Source: Mesorhizobium sp. (GTDB lineage: Bacteria > Pseudomonadota > Alphaproteobacteria > Rhizobiales > Rhizobiaceae). From it: a stretch of DNA of 11,478 nucleotides. The stretch spans positions 1 to 11,478 of the forward strand of contig JAEKLU010000232.1 of assembly GCA_019509685.1 (NCBI GenBank), read 5' to 3'. Position numbers and translations under genes: made by a program. The notes under the pieces were generated by a model. That model made no database searches, had not been told where the DNA came from, and worked only from the letters and a program-made list of their open reading frames with translations. Position 1 is the first letter of the stretch. Each line of letters begins with the position of its first letter. Below are positions 1 through 7,428 of the stretch, piece after piece.

Positions 1-2072
1 CGAAACTCGGCGCCGACATCGCCGTCGGCCCGATGCAGCGCTTCGGCGTGCCGATGGGCTTTGGCGGCCCGCACGCCGCCTATTGCGCCGTCTCCGACAA
101 GCTGACCCGCCTGATGCCTGGACGCCTGGTCGGCCAGTCGACCGACAGCAAGGGCCGCCCGGGCTACCGCCTGGCGCTGCAGACGCGCGAGCAGCACATC
201 CGCCGCGACAAGGCCACCTCCAACATCTGCACCGCGCAGGCGCTGCTCGCCAACATGGCGACGGCTTATGCGATCTGGCATGGCCCGGCCGGCCTGCAGG
301 CGATTGCCGGGCGCATCCACGCGCTCGCCAACCGGCTGACTTCCGGCCTAAAGGCGGCAGGAGTCTCCGTGCTTGGCGCGAGCCGCTTCGATACGGTCAC
401 TGTCGACGTGAAAGGCAAGGCCGCTTCGATCGCCGCCGCCGCTGAAAAGGGCGGTCGGCTGCTGCGCGTCATCGATGCCGACCGTATCAGCATCGCTTTC
501 GACGAAACCTCGACGCAAGCCGATCTCGAGGCCATCGCCGCTTTGTTCGACGCTAAGCCAGGCGCGTCCGATGCCGGGTCCATGCCCGGCAAGCCGCGCG
601 GCAAGGCGTTCCTGACCCAGCCGGTCTTCCACGAGAACCGCTCCGAGACCGACATGATGCGCTTCCTGCGCCGGCTGGCCGACAAGGATCTGGCGCTCGA
701 CCGCACCATGATCCCGCTCGGATCCTGCACCATGAAGCTCAATGCGGCGGCCGAAATGATGCCTGTGAGTTGGCCAAGCGTCGCCAATCTGCATCCCTTC
801 GCGCCCGCAAGCCATTCGGCCGGTTACCGCGCCATGGTCGGTGAGCTCGAAGGCTGGCTGTCCGAGATCACCGGTTTCGATGCGGTGAGCCTGCAGCCCA
901 ATGCCGGCAGCCAGGGCGAATATGCCGGCCTGCTCGCCATCCGCGCCTATCATCGCGCGCGCGGCGAAGGCCACCGCACCGTCTGCCTGATCCCGTCCTC
1001 CGCGCACGGCACCAATCCGGCGAGTGCGGCGATGGCCGGCATGAGCGTCGTTGTCGTGCGCTGCCTCGAGGACGGCAATATCGACATGGACGATATGCGC
1101 GCCAAGGCCAACGAGCATTCGAAGAACCTTGCCGCGCTGATGTTCACCTACCCTTCGACGCATGGCGTCTACGAGGAAGGCGCGCGCCATCTCTGCGCCC
1201 TCATCCACGAGCATGGCGGCCAGGTCTATTTCGACGGCGCCAATCTCAACGCGCTGGTTGCCTTGGCGCGGCCCGCCGACATCGGCGCCGACGTCTGCCA
1301 CATGAACCTGCACAAGACCTTCTGCATCCCGCATGGCGGCGGCGGTCCGGGTGTCGGCCCGATCGGCGTCAGGGCACATCTCGAGCCCTATCTGCCGGGC
1401 CATGTCACCGAAGGCTCGGCGCATGCGGTCGCGGCAGCACCCTTCGGCAGCGCGTCCATCCTGCCGATCACCTGGATGTATATCCGCATGATGGGCACTG
1501 CCGGCCTGAAGCAGGCGACCGAGACGGCGATCGTTTCGGCCAACTATGTGGCAACCCGCCTCGCGCCGCACTTCCCGCTCCTCTACAAGGGCAGGCACGA
1601 CCGCATCGCGCATGAGTGCATTCTCGACACACGCGTGCTCAAGGAAAGCGCCGGCATCAGCGTCGACGACATCGCCAAGCGGCTGATCGACTACGGCTTC
1701 CACGCGCCGACCATGTCGTTCCCGGTCGCCGGCACGCTGATGGTCGAGCCGACCGAGTCCGAGCCCAAGCGCGAACTAGACCGCTTCTGCGAGGCGATGA
1801 TCGCGATCGCCGGCGAAGCGGCGAAAGTGGCCAAGGGCGAATGGCCGCTCGAGGACAACCCGTTGGTCAACGCCCCGCACACGGCGGCCGAAGCATTGGC
1901 CGGCGAGTGGAAGCATCCCTATTCGCGGCTCGAGGCAGCTTATCCGTCAGGCGACGCCGACACAGCGGCGAAATACTGGCCGCCGGTATCGCGCATCGAC
2001 AATGTCGCGGGTGACCGCAACCTCGTCTGCTCCTGCCCGCCGCTGTCGGAATATCTCGGCGCCGCCGAGTAG
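1..2072 (+). CDS. gcvP: Glycine dehydrogenase (decarboxylating), GcvP P-protein, 5'-truncated by window edge
   Basis: This is the PLP-dependent P-protein of the glycine cleavage system. It decarboxylates glycine and passes the aminomethyl group to the lipoyl arm of GcvH in the cytoplasm. The reading frame is open from base 3, so the ATG at 33 is internal (it lies in [20 protein letters not shown]) and the true start is upstream of the window. About 689 residues are present; the family is usually about 940-960 residues, so roughly 250 N-terminal residues are missing. Visible hallmarks are MGFGGPHAA, the TREQHIRR and SNICTAQ stretch, [19 protein letters not shown], and [16 protein letters not shown], whose lysine (codon 1314-1316) is the PLP Schiff-base residue. 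The frame runs to TAG at 2070-2072 without interruption. In many bacteria gcvT and gcvH lie just upstream, but that part is not visible here. It converges with the cyclase gene on the other strand. Confidence 0.97.
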   Translation, partial: KLGADIAVGPMQRFGVPMGFGGPHAAYCAVSDKLTRLMPGRLVGQSTDSKGRPGYRLALQTREQHIRRDKATSNICTAQALLANMATAYAIWHGPAGLQAIAGRIHALANRLTSGLKAAGVSVLGASRFDTVTVDVKGKAASIAAAAEKGGRLLRVIDADRISIAFDETSTQADLEAIAALFDAKPGASDAGSMPGKPRGKAFLTQPVFHENRSETDMMRFLRRLADKDLALDRTMIPLGSCTMKLNAAAEMMPVSWPSVANLHPFAPASHSAGYRAMVGELEGWLSEITGFDAVSLQPNAGSQGEYAGLLAIRAYHRARGEGHRTVCLIPSSAHGTNPASAAMAGMSVVVVRCLEDGNIDMDDMRAKANEHSKNLAALMFTYPSTHGVYEEGARHLCALIHEHGGQVYFDGANLNALVALARPADIGADVCHMNLHKTFCIPHGGGGPGVGPIGVRAHLEPYLPGHVTEGSAHAVAAAPFGSASILPITWMYIRMMGTAGLKQATETAIVSANYVATRLAPHFPLLYKGRHDRIAHECILDTRVLKESAGISVDDIAKRLIDYGFHAPTMSFPVAGTLMVEPTESEPKRELDRFCEAMIAIAGEAAKVAKGEWPLEDNPLVNAPHTAAEALAGEWKHPYSRLEAAYPSGDADTAAKYWPPVSRIDNVAGDRNLVCSCPPLSEYLGAAE

Positions 2073-2078
2073 GCTCAA

Positions 2079-2125
2079 CGCATGTCGCCCAAAAGTGTGA
2101 AGCGGTTTTGGGAAAACGACATGCG
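2079..2125. repeat. Imperfect palindromic intergenic repeat between convergent genes
   Basis: A 9-bp outer stem, CGCATGTCG (2079-2087) with CGACATGCG (2117-2125), encloses a 7-bp inner stem, CCCAAAA (2088-2094) with TTTTGGG (2106-2112). A 4-base A bulge (2113-2116) and an 11-base loop complete the structure. It fills 47 of the 63 bases between the gcvP stop and the cyclase stop. From memory, near-identical sequences recur between genes in Mesorhizobium and related rhizobia, which suggests a dispersed repeat family; this was not searched. As RNA it would form a strong hairpin on either strand, so it may end transcripts or stabilise 3' ends of both convergent genes. There is no T-run beside it, so it is not a classic intrinsic terminator. 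Confidence 0.8.
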
Positions 2126-2135
2126 GAAAAGCAAC

Positions 2136-3308
2136 TCAGGCCGAGCGCAAGGCCGGCCCGGTATCGGGCTGGTCTGACTTGGTTTGGGCAAGGACGCGGT
2201 TTCGCCCGTCCCGCTTCGCCGCATAGAGCGCCGCGTCGGCATCCGCCAGCACGTCCTCCAGCGGCCGGCCCTCGACCGTGCCGAACCCCATGCCGCCGCT
2301 GACGGTGCTGCGCAGCGGCCCGCGAGGCGTGGAAACGACCTCGGTGCCAAAGGCGACGCCGATCCGGCTTGCCAGATCGTGCGCCTTCTGAGGCGTCATG
2401 CGCGACAGGACGAGCGCGAATTCCTCGCCACCCAATCGAAAGGCTTCGACGCCGGTCTTGCCGTATTTCCTGATCACCGACGCGAAGCGGCACAGCACCT
2501 GGTCGCCGACGGCGTGGCCGAAGACGTCGTTGGTCATCTTGAAGTGGTCGAGGTCGAACATGGCGATCGCCATGAACGGGCCGAAGCCGCGATCGCCGTA
2601 AAGCGTCGTCAAGGCGCGCCGGTTCATCAGCCCGGTCAAGGGATCGGTCATCGTCTCGGCCCTGAGCTCGATCTGTGCCTGGAGGTGGTGCAATGACAGC
2701 GTCAGCGCGCCCAGCACGGTCATGCAGGCAACCGACACGACCGAGTTCAGCCGCTCGGCCCAATTGTCGGGCGCGGCCCCGAGCGTCCACTGCCCATTGA
2801 CCAGAAGAACCGCGCCGCAGAGCGCGAACGATAGACCGCAGATGCCACTCAGCAACGAGACGACAAGCAGGATGCGGCGGTCGTGATCGCCCTTCATCCA
2901 GAACATCGTCCCGATCGCGGCAAGCAGCGCCGTCACCGTCGAATAGGTGATGAGGAAGCCGGCACCGTCAAAGCCGAGATAGGTGACCAGCGCGCATACG
3001 GCCATCGCTGCCAGCGCCGGCACGATGGCGCGACGGTAATTGCGGATGCCGAGATATTGCATCGCCGACAGGCAGAGGACGAGGAACCCCAGGCCGAGCA
3101 GGGCGAGCACGATCTGACAGAGCCAGGGGCTTGCATCCTTGGTGTAGCGCCAGAACAGCACGACATGGGCGACGAGCACGAGGATGCCGCAGGCGACGGT
3201 CAGCACGAAGCGGGCGCGCGGCGTGGTCAACCAGATCGCAAACATGGTGACGCTGAGGCAAGTGCCCGACAGTGCCGCCGCCAGCAGAAGCGAGCTGAAA
3301 TCCAACAT
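2136..3308 (-). CDS. Membrane-anchored diguanylate cyclase (GGDEF domain)
   Basis: A 390-residue protein that should make cyclic di-GMP from two GTP. Residues 1-210 are very hydrophobic, with about six or seven predicted membrane segments (near 5-28, 33-53, 62-82, 94-112, 116-137, 145-171 and 187-208). They form a sensor region that I cannot assign to a named family. The C-terminal GGDEF domain covers about 215-375: TDPLTGLMNRR at 221-231, FDLDHFKMTND at 251-261 with the metal-binding Asp, the signature GGEEF at 293-297 (bases 2418-2432), and the DADAALYAAKRDGRNR tail motif. GGEEF is an accepted active variant. At the place of the RxxD inhibitory site there is KTGV, so product inhibition through that site is probably absent. 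No EAL domain follows. The ATG at 3308 begins directly with the first membrane helix. It is transcribed in the same direction as the tad genes, 154 bp downstream of the last one. Confidence 0.93.
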   Translation of the reverse strand: MLDFSSLLLAAALSGTCLSVTMFAIWLTTPRARFVLTVACGILVLVAHVVLFWRYTKDASPWLCQIVLALLGLGFLVLCLSAMQYLGIRNYRRAIVPALAAMAVCALVTYLGFDGAGFLITYSTVTALLAAIGTMFWMKGDHDRRILLVVSLLSGICGLSFALCGAVLLVNGQWTLGAAPDNWAERLNSVVSVACMTVLGALTLSLHHLQAQIELRAETMTDPLTGLMNRRALTTLYGDRGFGPFMAIAMFDLDHFKMTNDVFGHAVGDQVLCRFASVIRKYGKTGVEAFRLGGEEFALVLSRMTPQKAHDLASRIGVAFGTEVVSTPRGPLRSTVSGGMGFGTVEGRPLEDVLADADAALYAAKRDGRNRVLAQTKSDQPDTGPALRSA

Positions 3309-3321
3309 CGGGAAACAAACT

Positions 3322-3354
3322 ACCTACAGGGATCGTCGCTCTTCTATTGTAGGT
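3322..3354 (-). promoter_or_regulatory. Inverted repeat with possible -10 box in the leader of the diguanylate cyclase gene
   Basis: On the - strand ACCTACA (3354-3348) is repeated inverted as TGTAGGT (3328-3322), a perfect 7-bp pair with a 19-base spacer. It lies 14 to 46 bases upstream of the cyclase start. A -10-like TACAAT (3351-3346) overlaps the upstream arm, but no good -35 hexamer stands at 16-18 bp from it. The repeat could be a transcription factor operator or a leader hairpin. Both assignments are inference; only the repeat itself is certain. Confidence 0.35.
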
Positions 3355-3429
3355 TGCGGTTGCTCGGCGCAAACCGTTTCAGGTAGCGTCGGGATGCAAC
3401 CTCGACACAAGGTTTACAAAGCGTCGCCA

Positions 3430-3444
3430 GGCCGGATCCCGGCC
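3430..3444 (-). terminator. GC-rich hairpin after the tadD-like gene, possible terminator
   Basis: GGCCGG (3430-3435) and CCGGCC (3439-3444) form a perfect 6-bp stem with a 3-base loop, 18 bases past the stop codon of the TPR lipoprotein gene. There is no adjacent T-run on the - strand (only a short TTT about eight bases further on), so efficient intrinsic termination is doubtful. If read-through occurs, the cyclase could be cotranscribed with the tad genes. Confidence 0.3.
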
Positions 3445-3462
3445 CCTGTGACGGTGAGCCGA

Positions 3463-3936
3463 TCAGCCTTTGTCGAGCAGCGCCAGATTGGCGTTGACCA
3501 TGGTCTGATCGGCCATGCCGGCCTTGGCCTCGAGCAGCAGTGCCCTCGCCTTTTTCTTGTTGCCGCGCAGGAGTTGGGAATAGCCCATATTGTTGACGAT
3601 CTGCGGCTTGCGGCCGGCGACCTTCAAAAGCTGCGCATAGGCGCGGTCGGCGAAGTCGAAACGGCCAAGTTCGTCATAGGACGCGGCAAGCCCCATCCAG
3701 GCCTCCGCGTTGTCGGATCTGAGCTCGACCGCCTTGCGGAAATGCTGTTCGGCAAGGCCGAAATTGGCCTCGCGGAACTGCGCCTTGCCCTCCACCAGGT
3801 CAATGGCGCTGACATCCTTGGCCACCGGCTGGATCGCCGTGGTCTTGGTGGTGTCGATGGTATTGTTGGTCGTACAGCCAGTGATCATCAAGACGGCCGC
3901 CAACGCCAGCGCTATCGTGGGAAGTTTCTGACGCAT
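3463..3936 (-). CDS. tadD: TPR-repeat lipoprotein in the TadD position of the Tad pilus operon
   Basis: A 157-residue secreted lipoprotein. Residues 1-20 are a signal peptide with a basic start and hydrophobic core, ending in the lipobox ITGC with Cys21 as the lipidated residue. The next residue is Thr, which favours the outer membrane. From about 45 to the end it is tetratricopeptide repeat: AEQHFRKAVELRSDNAEAWMGLA, then a repeat around DELGRFDFADRAYAQLLKV, then NNMGYSQLLRGNKKKARALL (three repeats or so). TadD proteins are TPR lipoproteins thought to help assemble or place the secretin. This one is shorter than many TadD proteins, and tadD is assigned from domain type plus location after tadC. 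The ATG at 3936 has a G-rich Shine-Dalgarno region (GGGGCAGGGG) just upstream. A 139-bp gap separates it from tadC, so it may have its own promoter. Confidence 0.8.
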   Translation of the reverse strand: MRQKLPTIALALAAVLMITGCTTNNTIDTTKTTAIQPVAKDVSAIDLVEGKAQFREANFGLAEQHFRKAVELRSDNAEAWMGLAASYDELGRFDFADRAYAQLLKVAGRKPQIVNNMGYSQLLRGNKKKARALLLEAKAGMADQTMVNANLALLDKG

Positions 3937-4010
3937 GCCCCTGCCCCATCGCCCGATTTGCCGGGTCGTTCTTCAGGGAAAACGATACATCAGAGCGATT
4001 AAGCTTCGGT

Positions 4011-4023
4011 GCTGAAATTCAGC
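4011..4023. promoter_or_regulatory. 13-bp perfect palindrome upstream of the tadD-like gene
   Basis: GCTGAA-A-TTCAGC is a perfect 6-bp inverted repeat around a single base, in the AT-richer part of the 139-bp gap between tadC and the TPR lipoprotein gene and 75 bp before that gene's start. Its symmetry and place suit a binding site for a dimeric regulator. No known consensus was recognised, and no clear -35/-10 pair was found beside it. Confidence 0.3.
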
Positions 4024-4057
4024 TAAATTTTGGTTGCGCGCCAAGGATGCGTTAACC

Positions 4058-4076
4058 AGCGCGGTCGCTGCGCGCT
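4058..4076 (-). terminator. Weak hairpin at the end of tadC
   Basis: AGCGCG (4058-4063) and CGCGCT (4071-4076) form a 6-bp stem with a 7-base loop, starting at the last base of the tadC stop codon. It is not followed by a T-run on the - strand. It may slow the polymerase or protect the upstream transcript's 3' end, and it marks the break between the tight cpaC-tadC block and the separately spaced lipoprotein gene. Confidence 0.2.
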
Positions 4077-5041
4077 CAGTGGTGCCCTGTCAGCTTAACG
4101 ATGATCGGAATGATCGCGATCATCAGCACCACCGGCAGGATGCAGACCGTCACGGGGACCGACATCTTGGCCGGCAAGGCATGCGCCTTCTCCTCCGCCA
4201 GTGACATGCGCTTATGCCGCATTTCGTCGGAAAAGACGCGCAGCGAGCCCGAGAGGCTGGTGCCGAGCTCTTTCGACTGCTGCAAGAGCGTGGCGAAAGA
4301 GCGCACCTCATCGAGGCTGAGGCGGTCGGCCAGCGCTTTCAGCGCGTCGTCGAGGCTGCGGCCGGCCCGCAACTCCAGCGACACCAGCGTCAGGTTCTGG
4401 CTGAGCGACGGATAGGTCTTGCCGAGTTCCCTGGAGACGCGCTCGATGCCGGCTTCCATGCTCATGCCGGCGTCGGAGCAGACAATCATCAAATCCATGA
4501 AGTCGGGGAAGCCGTTGCGGTATTCGCGCATCTTTTCCCGCACCTTTTGCGTCAGCACCAGGCCCGGCAGGAAATAACCGCCGGCGCCCGACAGGATGAC
4601 GAAGGCCCAACGGCTGGTCATGGTCGAGTCGGCGCTCGCCCACCATTGATTGACAAGGAAGGCCGCAAACGCCGCGCCGATCAGCGCGCAGAACCGGATC
4701 AGGAAGAACATGCCGACGGCGCGCGGCTCCATATAGCCGGCCTGGATGAGCTTCATGCGCAGGCGCGCGACATTTTCCGGATCGCTTTTGGCATAAAATT
4801 CCTGTGCGCGTTTCACCGCCTGCTCACGCACGACATTGGTGTTCTTCTTGGGCGCCGGCTCCGCCCGCTCGAGAGGTTGGAACACCTCCACCTTCAGCCG
4901 GCGCTTGACGTCGCTGCGATCACCCCTGGCAAGCACCAGCGGCCAGGCCACGGCGCCACCGCCCAGCACCAAAAGCAGCAAGGCCACCGGCAGCAGCGAG
5001 GTCGGCGCCAGCGAAGCGAGGAAGCGGATAAATTCTTCCAT
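4076..5041 (-). CDS. tadC: Tad pilus inner-membrane platform protein TadC (type II secretion system F family)
   Basis: TadC pairs with TadB to form the inner-membrane platform on which the CpaF ATPase drives Flp pilus assembly. With the start at 5041 it has 321 residues, normal for TadC. Membrane segments are predicted near 12-37, 110-131, 145-165 and 293-316. The T2SSF domain spans about 178-310: FPDFMDLMIVCSDAGMSMEAG, SLELRAGRSLDDALKALADR, and the LLQQSKELGTSL hallmark at about 252-263. I chose the ATG at 5041 (protein beginning MEEFIRFLAS) because it lies one base after the tadB stop TGA (5045-5043). An upstream ATG at 5086 would add 15 unlike residues and overlap tadB by 44 bp. The spacing suggests translational coupling with tadB. 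Confidence 0.94.
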   Translation of the reverse strand: MEEFIRFLASLAPTSLLPVALLLLVLGGGAVAWPLVLARGDRSDVKRRLKVEVFQPLERAEPAPKKNTNVVREQAVKRAQEFYAKSDPENVARLRMKLIQAGYMEPRAVGMFFLIRFCALIGAAFAAFLVNQWWASADSTMTSRWAFVILSGAGGYFLPGLVLTQKVREKMREYRNGFPDFMDLMIVCSDAGMSMEAGIERVSRELGKTYPSLSQNLTLVSLELRAGRSLDDALKALADRLSLDEVRSFATLLQQSKELGTSLSGSLRVFSDEMRHKRMSLAEEKAHALPAKMSVPVTVCILPVVLMIAIIPIIVKLTGHH

Positions 5042-5042
5042 C

Positions 5043-6005
5043 TCAGAACCTGAAATTCGACATCTTGAACATGATGGCGTTGCCAAGCAGCAGCCAGAGG
5101 ACGGAACCGGTCAGCATGTACCAGGTCTTCGCCTCGCCCCAGACATCGCGGTAGAATTGCGGCATCAACACCATGATGGCGGTGAACAGAAGCACCGGCA
5201 CCGCGGTCAGGATATAGGCCGACATGCGGCCTTCCGTCGAAATCGCGCGCACCTTGCGGCGCAGCTTGCCGCGGTCGCGGATCGTCAACGACAAACCGTC
5301 AAGGATCTCGCGCAAATTGCCGCCCGAGCTTGTCTGGATCGACACCGCGGTAACGAACAGCGGCAGGTCCTCATGGCCCACCCGGTCGAACAAATTGTTC
5401 AGCGCCGAAACCAGGTCGGAGCCGTAGGTCACCTCATCGGCGATGACGCCGAATTCCGTGCCGATCGGATCGGCCATCTCGCGCGCCACCATGGCGATCG
5501 CCACCGGCACCGGATGGCCGGCTTTCAGACCGCGCGTGATCAGCTCCAACGCCTCCGGCAATTGGATACCGAACCGCTTGTGCCGGCGCTTGCGCATCCA
5601 GCGCATCGTCATGACCGGCAGCACCGGCACCAGGACGCAGAACAGGACAAGCCCGGACAGCAGGGACAGGCCGTACCAGATGGCGACCAGCACCAGAGCC
5701 GCGGCCGCGCCTGAGGTCATCATCAGGAACTTGGAGAGCGGCATGGTCATGCCGGACTGGGTGCGCAGGGCGCGGAAGCGATCGAGCGAAAACCGGGAGC
5801 CGCCGTCCAACCCGCGCTCCTTGCGCAGTTGGACCAGGACCTGCTCCTGGCTGATCTTGTTTTCCGAGAGCTTCATGCGCCGATTGATCGCCGTGCGCTT
5901 GTCGCTGCGCCCGGCATAGAGCAGATAGAGCCCTTCGGCGATCATGATGCCGGTGAGCGCCGCCGCGGCGTAGACGGCGTAGATTGGGCTCAATCCCTCG
6001 AACAT
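5043..6005 (-). CDS. tadB: Tad pilus inner-membrane platform protein TadB (type II secretion system F family)
   Basis: A 320-residue polytopic protein and the partner of TadC in the pilus motor platform. Predicted membrane segments lie near 8-30, 95-115, 117-136, 263-281 and 297-315. The T2SSF domain covers about 148-278, with QLPEALELITRGLKAGHPVP at 148-167 and the TadB signature VSIQTSSGGNLREIL at 221-235. A charged cytoplasmic loop (about 33-90) lies between the first two helices. The ATG at 6005 is four bases past the cpaF TAG (6012-6010), and AGGA inside the end of cpaF serves as a Shine-Dalgarno site. Length and layout are typical of the family, with no sign of damage. Confidence 0.95.
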   Translation of the reverse strand: MFEGLSPIYAVYAAAALTGIMIAEGLYLLYAGRSDKRTAINRRMKLSENKISQEQVLVQLRKERGLDGGSRFSLDRFRALRTQSGMTMPLSKFLMMTSGAAAALVLVAIWYGLSLLSGLVLFCVLVPVLPVMTMRWMRKRRHKRFGIQLPEALELITRGLKAGHPVPVAIAMVAREMADPIGTEFGVIADEVTYGSDLVSALNNLFDRVGHEDLPLFVTAVSIQTSSGGNLREILDGLSLTIRDRGKLRRKVRAISTEGRMSAYILTAVPVLLFTAIMVLMPQFYRDVWGEAKTWYMLTGSVLWLLLGNAIMFKMSNFRF

Positions 6006-6009
6006 CGGC

Positions 6010-7428
6010 CTAGTCCTGCGGCCGGCCGGGCTCGAAATACTTGCCCGGGAATTCGATGCCCATGTTGCGCAGGTCCTCGAGGAAGCGCGGACGGATGCCT
6101 GTCGCTTCGAAATAGCCGAGGATCTTGCCGTCCGCTTCCATGCCGGTGCGCACGAAACGGAATATCTCCTGCATCTGGATGACGTCGCCTTCCATGCCGG
6201 TCACCTCGGCGACGCTCGTCACCTTGCGCTTGCCGTCCGAAAGGCGCGTCAGCTGGACGACGAGATCCAGCGCGCTGGATATCTGGCTGCGGATCGACTG
6301 CACGGTCATCGGCATGCCGGTCATGCCGAGCATTTGTTCCAGGCGCGAGATGGCGTCGCGCGGCGTGTTGGCGTGGATGGTGGCCATCGAACCTTCATGA
6401 CCGGTGTTCATCGCCTGCAGCATGTCGAAGGCTTCCTCGCCGCGGCACTCGCCGAGGATGACGCGGTCGGGCCGCATGCGCAGCGCGTTCTTGACCAGGT
6501 CGCGCTGCTTCAATTCGCCATGGCCTTCGATGTTGGCCGGGCGCGTTTCCATGCGCGCGACATGCGGCTGCTGCAGCTGCAATTCGGCCGCGTCCTCGAT
6601 GGTGATCAGGCGCTCATCCTCGGGAATGAAGGCCGACAGAGCGTTCAGCATCGTCGTCTTGCCGGTGCCGGTGCCGCCGGAGATGATCGTGGTCTTGCGC
6701 GCATGCACCGCCGCCGCCAGGACTTCGGCCATGTTCTGGGTGATGGCGCCGAACTCGACCAGCTTGTGCAGGCCGAGCTTGTTCTTGGAGAATTTGCGGA
6801 TCGATACCAGCGGCCCGTCGACACCGACCGGGCGGATGGCGGCGTTGAAGCGCGAACCGTCGAGCATGCGCGCATCGACCATCGGTTGCGATTCATCGAC
6901 GCGGCGGCCGACCGCCGCGACGATTTTGTTAATGATCCGAAGCAGATGCGCCTCATCCTTGAACGGGATGTGGACCTGCTGCAGCTTGCCGCGCTTTTCG
7001 ACGAAGCAGTTCTGGTGACCGTTGATCAGGATGTCGTTGATCTCGGGGTCCTTGAGCAGCGGCTCGAGCGGGCCGAGACCCACCATCTCATCGACGATGT
7101 CGTCGACCAGCCCGTCGAGCTCGGCGATGTTGATCGCCATCCGCTCCTCGCGCGTCTTTTCCGAGACGAATTCATGCACCTGGCGGCGCATCTCGTCCTT
7201 GGGCAGCCGCTCCAGCGCCACGAGGTTGATCTCCTCGAGCAGCATGCGGTGGATGCGAACGCGCGCGTCGAGCACCTTGTTGGTGCTTTTCTGGTGCATG
7301 GCCTCCTTCGGCGCGGCAGGCTTGCGGGTGGTGGGAATGACCACGGCGGCATGCTGGACAGGCGCGGGTTCGGGCAGCCGCTGCGGGTGGGCGTCACGGT
7401 TCTGCAGGTTGGAAAAACGGGTATTCAT
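6010..7428 (-). CDS. cpaF: Tad pilus assembly/secretion ATPase CpaF (TadA)
   Basis: A hexameric cytoplasmic ATPase of the type II/IV secretion family that powers Flp pilus extension through TadB/TadC. It has 472 residues. Residues 1-50 are a proline- and basic-rich, probably unstructured leader, then comes the N-terminal domain (about 55-215) and the ATPase core. Visible motifs: Walker A GGTGTGKTT at 251-259 (Lys257), Asp box ITIEDAAEL at 276-284, Walker B region DRVILGECRGEE at 321-332 with Glu327, and the His box around NTGHEGSMATIHANTPRDAI at 341-360. All key residues are present, so it should be active. The start codon overlaps the cpaE stop as ATGA (7428-7425), and GGAGG stands 11 bases upstream of the ATG; this supports the start and shows translational coupling with cpaE. 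Confidence 0.97.
   Translation of the reverse strand: MNTRFSNLQNRDAHPQRLPEPAPVQHAAVVIPTTRKPAAPKEAMHQKSTNKVLDARVRIHRMLLEEINLVALERLPKDEMRRQVHEFVSEKTREERMAINIAELDGLVDDIVDEMVGLGPLEPLLKDPEINDILINGHQNCFVEKRGKLQQVHIPFKDEAHLLRIINKIVAAVGRRVDESQPMVDARMLDGSRFNAAIRPVGVDGPLVSIRKFSKNKLGLHKLVEFGAITQNMAEVLAAAVHARKTTIISGGTGTGKTTMLNALSAFIPEDERLITIEDAAELQLQQPHVARMETRPANIEGHGELKQRDLVKNALRMRPDRVILGECRGEEAFDMLQAMNTGHEGSMATIHANTPRDAISRLEQMLGMTGMPMTVQSIRSQISSALDLVVQLTRLSDGKRKVTSVAEVTGMEGDVIQMQEIFRFVRTGMEADGKILGYFEATGIRPRFLEDLRNMGIEFPGKYFEPGRPQD

Noticed and set aside
348..1703. Long - strand open frame of 451 codons
   Set aside because: It is fully antisense to the unmistakable gcvP frame. Its composition (Asp/Arg/Ala/His-rich, no motif) is that of a shadow frame in high-GC DNA.
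1867..2790. - strand open frame of 307 codons spanning the gcvP end and the cyclase
   Set aside because: It overlaps both real genes in a wrong frame, crosses the intergenic palindrome and has Arg-rich shadow composition.
4044..4056. TTAAC near a second half-site as a CtrA box before the tadD-like gene
   Set aside because: Neither side of the GTTAAC at 4051-4056 has a TTAA-like half-site at the required seven-base spacing (only TTGG on one side).
5042..5086. Upstream ATG for tadC giving 15 more residues
   Set aside because: The added residues are Cys/Arg/Ser-rich, overlap the end of tadB and precede the natural hydrophobic N-terminus. The ATG at 5041 fits coupling to the tadB stop.
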